The notes below the pieces were generated by a model. The model saw only the letters and a program-made list of their open reading frames with translations, was not told the origin of the DNA and ran no database searches. A program made the translations under genes and the position numbers. From NCBI GenBank assembly GCA_029978905.1, contig JAPOIM010000035.1:1-44279 (forward strand): a stretch of DNA of 44,279 nt. The letters run 5' to 3'. How positions within the stretch are numbered: position 1 is the stretch's first letter; each line of letters opens with the position of its first letter. This DNA is from Planctomycetota bacterium. GTDB taxonomy: Bacteria > Planctomycetota > Planctomycetia > Pirellulales > UBA1268. Below, piece after piece: positions 9,150 to 16,008 of the stretch.

Positions 9150-10556
9150 TTACGGCGTCTGATCGGCCGCCTGAGCCGCCTCACGAACCTGTTCGTGAAA
9201 CGCCTTGAGTTGCTTGTGGTAATCGCTGTAGCTGGGGAACAGCGCAGGGAGATTGCTGGCGTTCCAGGCATCAAAGAGGGCTGTGAGTTCGCTGACGGCT
9301 GCCTGCTGCGAGGCGGCGAGGTCGTGCGTCTCGCCCAGGTCCGCATCGAGATCAAACAGCATCGTCTCGCCGTCGACCACGTCGAGTTTGTCCTTGCCTC
9401 GGCGAACCGCCACGCGACGGTCATTCGCCATTCGCCAAAACAAGGCTTCGTGCGGGGCGCCGGCTCGCTCGCCAAGCACAAACGGCACCAGGTTCACGGC
9501 ATCACCGCCCCCCACCGCCTCACCTCCCGCCAGCTCGATCGCCGTCTGCGAGAGATCGAACGACATCACCGGTTCGCGGTAGACCATCGCCGGCAGTGTG
9601 CCTGGCATGCTCATCACAAAGGGCACATGAATCCCTCCCTCAAACACGTCCCCCTTCTGTCCTCTCAGGGGCCCGTTGTCCGACGCATTGGCTTTTTCAG
9701 GTCCGCCGTTGTCGCTTAGGAAACAGACCAGCGTGTTCTCGCGTTCCCCCCGCGCGTCGACCGTGGCGAGCAGCCGGCCAATCTGCTGGTCCATGATGTG
9801 CACCATCGCCGCGTAGGTTCGGCGACGCTCATCGGGAATCGAGGAGAACGACGCCACCACGTCTGCGGGAGCCTGGAGCGGGCCATGCGGTGCGTTGTAG
9901 GCGACGTAGAGGAAGTATGGGGCGTCGTCCTGGTGCGAGATGAACTTGATCGCTTGGTCGGTGAGCACTTCGGTGAGATAGCCCTCAAAATCGGCCGGCG
10001 AGCCGTTGTCATCGAGGGCTGCCTTGTAGTTCTCGTTGAGCTGCACCGTGGTATCGACTTCGAAGTAGTCGTGCCCTCCCCCGAGAAAGCCGTAGAAAAA
10101 GTCGAAGCCGCGTTTGAGCGGATGGAAGGGCGCGGCCGCACCGAGGTGCCACTTGCCCACCATCCCCGTGCGGTAGCCTGCCGTGCGCAGGCGGCTCGCA
10201 ACGGTGACCTCCGCGGGCGGCAACCCCATCACCTGGTTATGTGGGTCGAAGGCCACGTTGGTGACGTAGCCAAAGCGGTGTTGGTAGCGTCCAGCCATCA
10301 ACGCGGCCCGCATCGGGCTGCAAAATGGATGCGACGAATACCCATTGGCAAACCGCACACCGCTCGCAGCGAGCGCATCGAGGTGAGGCGTGGGAATGTC
10401 TTGGCAACCATGGAATCCCACGTCACCGTAGCCCAGATCGTCAGCCAGGATCAGGATCACGTTCGGCCGATCCGCGGCCATTGCCACCGTCACGGACGCC
10501 GCGATCCACGTCGCCACCACGCACACCACCGCCCTGCACTGCCATCGCGTGTTCAT
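9150..10556 (-). CDS. secreted type I (formylglycine) sulfatase
   Basis: A 468-residue sulfatase expected to hydrolyse sulfate esters, probably on glycans, outside the cytoplasm. A Sec signal peptide covers about residues 1-28. The mature part opens with the metal-binding segment [15 protein letters not shown] (D39, D40). The sulfatase signature CSPMRAALMAGR is at residues 79-90, with C79 the residue to be converted to formylglycine. GKWHLG and the later LSDNGG motif (Asp/Asn calcium ligands) are present. The ATG at 10556 is chosen because a GGGAGGAG ribosome site lies six bases upstream and the signal peptide starts there. It stands alone, convergent with matB and divergent from the CBS gene. 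The sulfated substrate cannot be told. Confidence 0.92.
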   Translation of the reverse strand: MNTRWQCRAVVCVVATWIAASVTVAMAADRPNVILILADDLGYGDVGFHGCQDIPTPHLDALAASGVRFANGYSSHPFCSPMRAALMAGRYQHRFGYVTNVAFDPHNQVMGLPPAEVTVASRLRTAGYRTGMVGKWHLGAAAPFHPLKRGFDFFYGFLGGGHDYFEVDTTVQLNENYKAALDDNGSPADFEGYLTEVLTDQAIKFISHQDDAPYFLYVAYNAPHGPLQAPADVVASFSSIPDERRRTYAAMVHIMDQQIGRLLATVDARGERENTLVCFLSDNGGPEKANASDNGPLRGQKGDVFEGGIHVPFVMSMPGTLPAMVYREPVMSFDLSQTAIELAGGEAVGGGDAVNLVPFVLGERAGAPHEALFWRMANDRRVAVRRGKDKLDVVDGETMLFDLDADLGETHDLAASQQAAVSELTALFDAWNASNLPALFPSYSDYHKQLKAFHEQVREAAQAADQTP

Positions 10557-10562
10557 GTCATG

Positions 10563-10570
10563 CTCCTCCC
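10563..10570 (-). promoter_or_regulatory. ribosome binding site deciding the sulfatase start
   Basis: On the minus strand this reads GGGAGGAG, six bases before the ATG at 10554-10556. An earlier ATG just downstream of the site runs into a stop after two codons, so the ATG beginning MNTRW is the working start. Confidence 0.7.
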
Positions 10571-10787
10571 CAGGAATGCTCACCATCGTACCGCAGCTCG
10601 CATGGCCTCGTCACCAGAACGACCAAGTGTCTCCACAGTCCATCGCCCGCTTCACCGTGGCGAACGCTGATCCCAGCCGTGCAGAACGCAGCACGCATAC
10701 GATTTTTGTTGCAGTCGAAAACGACGCGACCAGGGACTTGATCCGTCTGGCCGCACAGGAAACTGGCGGAAGAAGAGGAGAACAGCC

Positions 10788-11240
10788 ATGGCAACGATCG
10801 GCGAACTTTTCTGCGACAAGCACTCTCAAGACGCCCTGATCGGCGTGATTGCAGTGCCTCCCACGGCAACGGTGCTCGATGCCACCGGGGTAATGAATGC
10901 CCACGGCATCGGTGCGGTGCTCGTGATGGACGGGCTTCATCCAGTGGGAATCTTCACAGAACGCGATGTGCTCAGACGCATCGTGGCGGCGGGCAACTCC
11001 CCCGAAGACACGCTCCTTCGCGACGTGATGACGCGTGACCTCGTCTTCTGCTCACTTGATGACGAAGTCGATGCGGTCGCCGACATCATGCGTTCCAAGA
11101 GGATTCGGCACGTGCCCGTCCTGGATGCCGAAGGCTTCGTGGTTGGCATGGTGTCGATCGGCGACATCAACGCCTTCCGCCTCGCTTCTTTTGAAGTTGC
11201 GCTGCATCAGATCGAGAGTTACGTCTACAGCCGCAACTAG
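10788..11240 (+). CDS. tandem CBS-domain protein
   Basis: A 150-residue cytoplasmic protein consisting almost only of two CBS domains (about residues 18-75 and 82-138). The landmarks are GIGAVLVMDGLHPVGIFTERDVLRRIV in the first domain and HVPVLDAEGFVVGMVSIGDI in the second. Paired CBS domains usually bind adenine nucleotides and sense energy state; no effector domain is attached, so the partner is unknown. GAGGAG at 10775-10780, seven bases before the ATG, supports the start. It is divergent from the sulfatase and ends five bases before the convergent barrel gene. Confidence 0.9.
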   Translation: MATIGELFCDKHSQDALIGVIAVPPTATVLDATGVMNAHGIGAVLVMDGLHPVGIFTERDVLRRIVAAGNSPEDTLLRDVMTRDLVFCSLDDEVDAVADIMRSKRIRHVPVLDAEGFVVGMVSIGDINAFRLASFEVALHQIESYVYSRN

Positions 11241-11245
11241 GTGGG

Positions 11246-11959
11246 CTACTTCCACAGGTCGCGGAAGGGCTCGTAGATGCGGACAGCGAGGATTGCCTCG
11301 CTGCCTGCATCACGAGCCAGTCCGCCCGTCGCCTCGAGTGCCCGATACCGGTACCCCAGGTCGAGAGTCACACGCTCACTGACGGCGTAGGTCAGACCAC
11401 CTCCAGCCTGCCAGGCGAGCCCGCTCGCTTGACGCGCGGCCAGCGAATCAACCGCTGGCGTGCCGCTGGCCGTCTCTGTAAGGCCACCTCCGCCGACCCC
11501 ACCGCCGGCATAGCCACCGAACCGCTTGGAGAACGCCACATCGCGCCAGACGTTGGCCATGGTCGCCCAGGTTTGCCGACTGCTCCCGTCCGTCATGCTG
11601 GTCCCGGGGGATGCGTCTGCCTGCCGGCCCCGGGCCTCGACTTCCATCCGCAGCGAGCCGGCAGGCCTCGCCACAGCCATTCCAATCGCTCCCTCTGCCC
11701 CCGCACCTTCACCGCCGCCAAATCCAAACCCGCTGACCGGTCCAGGCAGGCCACCGCTTGCCCCCGCGGAGAACACCGACGAGGCCAAGCCACCTGAGGC
11801 GTACAAACGCGTTGACGAAGGGTCCACGACGAATTCGTCATCAGCCTCAGTTGCCCAGGTCGCGGTGCCCGCGAATCCGTGGCACGCCAGCACGGCAACA
11901 ACGGCAACGCGCCAGCAACGTGGCTCATTGCCAAGCGGCTCCCTGTCCATGGCATCCAT
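11246..11959 (-). CDS. predicted outer-membrane beta-barrel protein
   Basis: A 237-residue protein with an N-terminal signal peptide (hydrophobic stretch VAVVAVLACHGFAG, cleavage near residue 36). The rest is Gly/Ala-rich with alternating hydrophobic residues. The C-terminal half contains strand-like segments typical of OmpA/opacity-type barrels: GGYAGGGVGGGG, WQAGGGLTYAVSERVTLDLG, YRYRALEATGG. The sequence ends in an aromatic-rich segment (RDLWK). An eight-stranded barrel is the likeliest fold. Function is unknown. It runs convergent to the CBS gene and is preceded by the DUF2293 gene on the same strand, 155 bases upstream. A second ATG at 11950 is an alternative start. Confidence 0.7.
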   Translation of the reverse strand: MDAMDREPLGNEPRCWRVAVVAVLACHGFAGTATWATEADDEFVVDPSSTRLYASGGLASSVFSAGASGGLPGPVSGFGFGGGEGAGAEGAIGMAVARPAGSLRMEVEARGRQADASPGTSMTDGSSRQTWATMANVWRDVAFSKRFGGYAGGGVGGGGLTETASGTPAVDSLAARQASGLAWQAGGGLTYAVSERVTLDLGYRYRALEATGGLARDAGSEAILAVRIYEPFRDLWK

Positions 11960-12113
11960 TCCCGTCGATGGTCGGTGTCATCGCGACGTCGGCGTCCTGC
12001 CGACGGCTCAACCAAACCATACGAACGGCGCACGCTGTGGGCATTCGGCTCTCCGAGCAGGCCCCGCGGCAGCGACAATCACGCTCGCTTTTGAGCAAGG
12101 CGGCATCGGACAC

Positions 12114-12824
12114 CTAGCCCGCGCGCTCGTTTTTCTTCTGCTCACGAGCCACCGCCGCCAATCCCACGCGCAGCGGACACGCCTCTGTTGAGGCTTCGCC
12201 ACGACGGTACGAGGAGAGCAGTTCCTTCGACCGCTCGGCGAGCATTCGCCGCACCTCCCGGCGCTTCCCGCGGACACGGGGGATCTTCATCGAGTCGTAG
12301 GCGGTTGTCTGGTGCCGCATCCAGGCGATCACCGCGGCCTCCGCCCGCCGCTCGATGGGAATCCGCTCGGTGCGTGCCACGGTCCCGCTTCCCACCGGGG
12401 TGGCATGCGCTGCCACGGCAGTCGCCAGCTGCGTGGCAATCTGGGCATGCTGCGGATCAAAATTGAGAAAGGAAACGACGGCCGCGTGAAAGTCCTCCAC
12501 ATACGCTGCCTGCTTGACCACCCTCCGCTTGGCATCCGATTGCCGACGACGGGCATACTCCGGAGTGGCACGCTCAGCGTCGAGCTCACGCCGGATGACG
12601 TCGATCGTCTCCTGCGGGGCCCACACCCCGCGAGAAAAGAGTTTGCGGCCTACTTTCTCCTGTACCAGCCAATGCGGGCCCGCCCCTTTGACCCGCCGCG
12701 TGAGGCCAGGATCCCCGGGAGGCAGCAACGCCCAGCCGGCAGGCACCTCACGGACCTCACCACTCGCGGTGGTCACCGTGTTGGGCCGTGGCCCGGGCAG
12801 AAACGTCGTCGGTGAAGCAGCCAT
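12114..12824 (-). CDS. DUF2293-domain protein
   Basis: A 236-residue basic, soluble protein without signal peptide. The N-terminal half has a pattern around HWLVQEKVGRKLFSRGVWAP; a helical RRQSDAKRRVVKQAAYVEDF region follows. The C-terminal part resembles DUF2293: AAVIAWMRHQTTAYDSMKI, then PRVRGKRREVRRMLAERSKE with many arginines. Function is unknown; the basic C-terminus could bind nucleic acid (inference only). It lies 75 bases downstream of the sulfatase gene on the same strand and may be read through from that operon, though its cytoplasmic nature suggests an independent job. Confidence 0.75.
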   Translation of the reverse strand: MAASPTTFLPGPRPNTVTTASGEVREVPAGWALLPPGDPGLTRRVKGAGPHWLVQEKVGRKLFSRGVWAPQETIDVIRRELDAERATPEYARRRQSDAKRRVVKQAAYVEDFHAAVVSFLNFDPQHAQIATQLATAVAAHATPVGSGTVARTERIPIERRAEAAVIAWMRHQTTAYDSMKIPRVRGKRREVRRMLAERSKELLSSYRRGEASTEACPLRVGLAAVAREQKKNERAG

Positions 12825-12899
12825 GCAAAGTGCTATCGGCTCGCTGGCCGACCTCGCTGCAGTGAGGACACGCCAGCGGCACCCACCTTGGGCGAACGT

Positions 12900-14582
12900 C
12901 TACTGCCCCACGTGCCCCTTGTTGGTCAGCACGTTGCGTTTTCCGTCTTCCAGTTCTTTGAGCCTCCGTGCGAGGAAGGCGTGCGAAACCTCAATAGCCC
13001 GCGTACGATCCGCCTCGTCGTAGTCCCAGAACTCCTGCACCACTTTTTCGCACTCGGGAAAGTGGGAGCCGTCATCCCCCACCCGGATGCGTGTCTCCGC
13101 GAGCTGCTGTTTGAGCCCAATCACGAGCTCCGCGGACGCGGGGTCGTCGTAGAGATTACGTGTTTCGTGTGGATCCGCGACGAGGTCGTAGAGTTCCCAG
13201 CCTGCGGGGGTTTGGTAGCCGCCATCCTGGTTGCAGCCGTAGTAGTAGATGAGTTTGTGGGTCTTCGTGCGGATTCCCACATGCGCCGGGTTGTCGTGGT
13301 GCGCCATGTGCATCCAGTAGCGGTAGTAGGCCGCCTGCTTCCAGTCGGCTGGCTCGCGACCGCTCTCAAGCAACGACCGGAACGATTTTCCTTGCACCGA
13401 CGCAGGCACCGCGCCCTCCGCAAAGTCGAGCATCGTCGCAGCGAAGTCGACGTTTTCCACAATCGTGTCGAGCGTTTGACCGGCAGGAATGGCTGGGGGA
13501 TACCGCACGAGAAAGGGCATCCGCTGCGACTCCTCATACATCCAGCGTTTGTCTTGGTAGTCGTGCTCGCCAAGCATGAAGCCTTGATCGGCGGTGTAGA
13601 TGATCAGCGTGTTGTTGAGTTCGCCCGCGTCTTCAAGCGCCGCAAGAAGCCGCCCCACGTTGTCATCGATGCCCTTTACGCAGCGAAGAAACTTCTTGAG
13701 GTAGGCGTTGTAGGCGAGACGCGTGTTCTCCTCGTCGCTGAAGTCCGCAGGATCGTAGTTGGGAGGAAACTCGCGGGGATAGAGCGCGGGGAGGTCCCGG
13801 AGATACGACCGCCTCGGATTGCGATCACCGATCGACGTGCCCACATGCGGAATGAGTTCGTCGTCCGCACCACGCGTGGCCAACGAGCCGAATCGAGGAT
13901 CGCGCGTCCAGAGCGTCTCGGGCTCTGGAATCTCCACATCGGCGAGATAACTCTCATACCGCGCCGCATTTTCGAAGTAGTCGTGCGGCGCCTTGTAGTG
14001 GTGCATCAGAAAGAACGGTTTGTTCGCGTCGCGTCCTTCCTTGAGCCACCGCAGCGTGATGTCGGTGATCGCATCGGTCACATGCTCCCCTTCGAAGTGG
14101 ACCGTGTTCTCTCCCCAGGGGCGGTCCCCGCGGACCCGGAACGAGGGGCTGAGGTAGTCCCCCTGCCCGGGCAGCACGCAGTAGTAGTCGAAGTCGGCAG
14201 GCTCATCCTTGAGGTGCCACTTGCCGATCATCGCGGTCTGATACCCGGCACGCTTCATCTCAATCGCCAGCATCTGCTCGCCCGGCGGCACACGACCGCT
14301 CAGGTCAAAGGCCCCGTTGACGTGGTTGTATTGGCCAGTCAGCACGCACGCCCGCGACGGGGAGCAGATGGAGTTGGTGCAGAAGACATTCGTCAGCAAG
14401 GCCCCCTCGCTCGCGAGTCGGTCGAGATGCGGAGTGGGCGCGATCGCAGCGAGCCTTCCGCCGTAGGCAGAGATCGCATGCGCCGCATGGTCGTCCGCCA
14501 TGATGTAGAGAATATTGGGCCTGTCTGCTGCCTCGGCAACGATTGGCATGAACACAGCAAGCGCAAAGACGAGTCGCAGCAT
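12900..14582 (-). CDS. secreted type I (formylglycine) sulfatase
   Basis: A 560-residue sulfatase with a Sec signal peptide (residues 1-18, ending VAEA) and N-terminal metal residues in RPNILYIMADDH. The signature CSPSRACVLTGQ is at residues 73-84, with C73 the formylglycine precursor. GKWHLKDEP, HHYKAPHDYFENA and the TADQGFMLGEHDYQDKR block (metal Asp plus His/Lys) are intact, and the C-terminal domain ends with WELYDLVADPHETRNLYDDP, typical of the family. An ATG at 14582 with TGAGGAAA six bases upstream was preferred to a TTG at 14597. The gene starts 21 bases after the DUF1501 stop and belongs to the PSCyt1-PSD1/DUF1501/sulfatase operon. Confidence 0.93.
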   Translation of the reverse strand: MLRLVFALAVFMPIVAEAADRPNILYIMADDHAAHAISAYGGRLAAIAPTPHLDRLASEGALLTNVFCTNSICSPSRACVLTGQYNHVNGAFDLSGRVPPGEQMLAIEMKRAGYQTAMIGKWHLKDEPADFDYYCVLPGQGDYLSPSFRVRGDRPWGENTVHFEGEHVTDAITDITLRWLKEGRDANKPFFLMHHYKAPHDYFENAARYESYLADVEIPEPETLWTRDPRFGSLATRGADDELIPHVGTSIGDRNPRRSYLRDLPALYPREFPPNYDPADFSDEENTRLAYNAYLKKFLRCVKGIDDNVGRLLAALEDAGELNNTLIIYTADQGFMLGEHDYQDKRWMYEESQRMPFLVRYPPAIPAGQTLDTIVENVDFAATMLDFAEGAVPASVQGKSFRSLLESGREPADWKQAAYYRYWMHMAHHDNPAHVGIRTKTHKLIYYYGCNQDGGYQTPAGWELYDLVADPHETRNLYDDPASAELVIGLKQQLAETRIRVGDDGSHFPECEKVVQEFWDYDEADRTRAIEVSHAFLARRLKELEDGKRNVLTNKGHVGQ

Positions 14583-14588
14583 CAACGG

Positions 14589-14596
14589 TTTCCTCA
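14589..14596 (-). promoter_or_regulatory. ribosome binding site deciding the second sulfatase start
   Basis: The minus strand reads TGAGGAAA, six bases before the ATG at 14580-14582. It supports that ATG over the upstream in-frame TTG at 14597, which would lie inside the ribosome site region. Confidence 0.6.
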
Positions 14597-14603
14597 ACGG
14601 GCG

Positions 14604-15992
14604 TCAGGCCAGGAGTTCTTGAATCACTTCGCCCCCAAACTGGCTCAACTGCTTGTAGCGGCCACCGTGGAAGTAGGTGAGTTTGTTGTCGTCGAGGCCG
14701 AGGAGGTGCAGGAGCGTGACATGCAGATCCCGGATCGGGTGCACACACTCCGCCGCCGACGCGCCCAACTCATCTGTGTTCCCCACCACGCCCGGCTTCA
14801 CGCCCCCGCCCGCGAGAAGCATCGTCATCGCCTTGTTGTTGTGGCCGCGGCCCAGCGAATACACCCCCCCGCGCTTGTTGTTGTCTGGTGTGCGACCAAA
14901 CTCACCCGTCCAAATCACGAGCGTGTCTTCGAGCAAGCCTCGCTGCTTCAGGTCGCGAATCAGCGCGGCCACCGGCTTGTCCACGCTCTTGATCCGTGCG
15001 GTGTGGCCGCGTTCAAGGTAGTCGTGGCTGTCCCAACCGCCGCTAAAAATCTGCACAAACCGCACACCCTGCTCCACCAACCGGCGGGCCATCAAACACT
15101 GGCGACCAAACGCCTCGGTCTCAGGCGCATCCAGGCCATACATAGCCTGCGTCTGAGCCGTTTCCTGACCAAGGTCTATCACCTCGGGCACTTCCGCTTG
15201 CATGCGAAACGCCAGTTCGTAGCTCTCCATGCGGGCAGCGAGTTTTTCATCCCGTCCCAACCGTTCGAGATGCTCGCCGTTTAGCCAGGCGAGTTCGTCA
15301 AGCGCCCGCCGCTGATGGCTTCGTGTTTTGTTGGGCTGCGAGGCGAGATCGAGCAGCGGTGAACCAGTGGGCCGCAACCGCGTGCCCTGGTAGTACGGTG
15401 GAAGAAACCCATTGCTCCAGTTGGTCGAGCCACCCTGCGGGAGCGCGAGCTCTGTCATCACCACATAGCCAGGCAGATTCTGGTTTTCCGTCCCCAGGCC
15501 GTACGTCGCCCAGGCGCCGAGTGCGGGATCGCCACCGAGTCGACTCCCCGTGTTCATGTGAAAGAGTGCTTCGGGGTGGTTCAGCGACTCTGCCTGACAG
15601 CCTCGGTAGTTGCACAACTCGTCGGCTACGTACGGATCGGCGAGGTGCTGCCATTGGTCGCACATCACCACGCCCGAATCGCTGACCTGCCGAAACGTGA
15701 AGGGGCTCCCCACAAAAAACTTGAAGCCTGTCTCCAAGCCTCCCGTCAGTTTCGATTCCGTCTTGTGCAAGCGGGTGAGTTCGGGCTTTGGATCGAAAGT
15801 GTCCATGTGCCCCGGCCCCCCCTCCATGAAGAGCATGATCACGTTCTTCGCGCGCGGAGGGTGCATCGGTGGCTTGGGAGCGAGAGGTCCAGCCGTCGGC
15901 GGTGTTTCGGCGGCGAGCATCTGCGTGGCGGCCACGGCGCCAAGCGACGCCCCGAGGCCATACAGAAACGACCGACGCTGCAGATTCATCAT
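14604..15992 (-). CDS. Tat-exported DUF1501 protein with altered metal motif
   Basis: A DUF1501 family protein of 462 residues from the ATG at 15992. An ATG at 16019 overlapping the upstream stop is an alternative and would give 471. Twin arginines lie at residues 6-7 (QRRSFLYG), followed by a hydrophobic stretch. Landmarks are IMLFMEGGPGHMDTFDPKP, a long PSD1-partner-type insert (GTRLRPTGSPLLDL), FSGGWDSHDYLERG and WTGEFGRTPDNN. The block that reads GRDHW or similar in other family members reads GRGHNN here, with glycine at residue 383 where Asp is usual. It lies directly downstream of the PSCyt1-PSD1 gene, the classical planctomycete pair, and just upstream of a sulfatase. Its activity is unknown. 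Confidence 0.92.
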   Translation of the reverse strand: MMNLQRRSFLYGLGASLGAVAATQMLAAETPPTAGPLAPKPPMHPPRAKNVIMLFMEGGPGHMDTFDPKPELTRLHKTESKLTGGLETGFKFFVGSPFTFRQVSDSGVVMCDQWQHLADPYVADELCNYRGCQAESLNHPEALFHMNTGSRLGGDPALGAWATYGLGTENQNLPGYVVMTELALPQGGSTNWSNGFLPPYYQGTRLRPTGSPLLDLASQPNKTRSHQRRALDELAWLNGEHLERLGRDEKLAARMESYELAFRMQAEVPEVIDLGQETAQTQAMYGLDAPETEAFGRQCLMARRLVEQGVRFVQIFSGGWDSHDYLERGHTARIKSVDKPVAALIRDLKQRGLLEDTLVIWTGEFGRTPDNNKRGGVYSLGRGHNNKAMTMLLAGGGVKPGVVGNTDELGASAAECVHPIRDLHVTLLHLLGLDDNKLTYFHGGRYKQLSQFGGEVIQELLA

Positions 15993-16008
15993 TGGTGCGG
16001 AGCCTTCG

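Noticed and set aside
12888-15284. 798-codon open frame on the plus strand
   Set aside because: It is antisense to the sulfatase and DUF1501 genes and spans both; its translation is Arg/Val/His-rich without domains. Long antisense frames arise from the GC-rich codon bias of the real genes.
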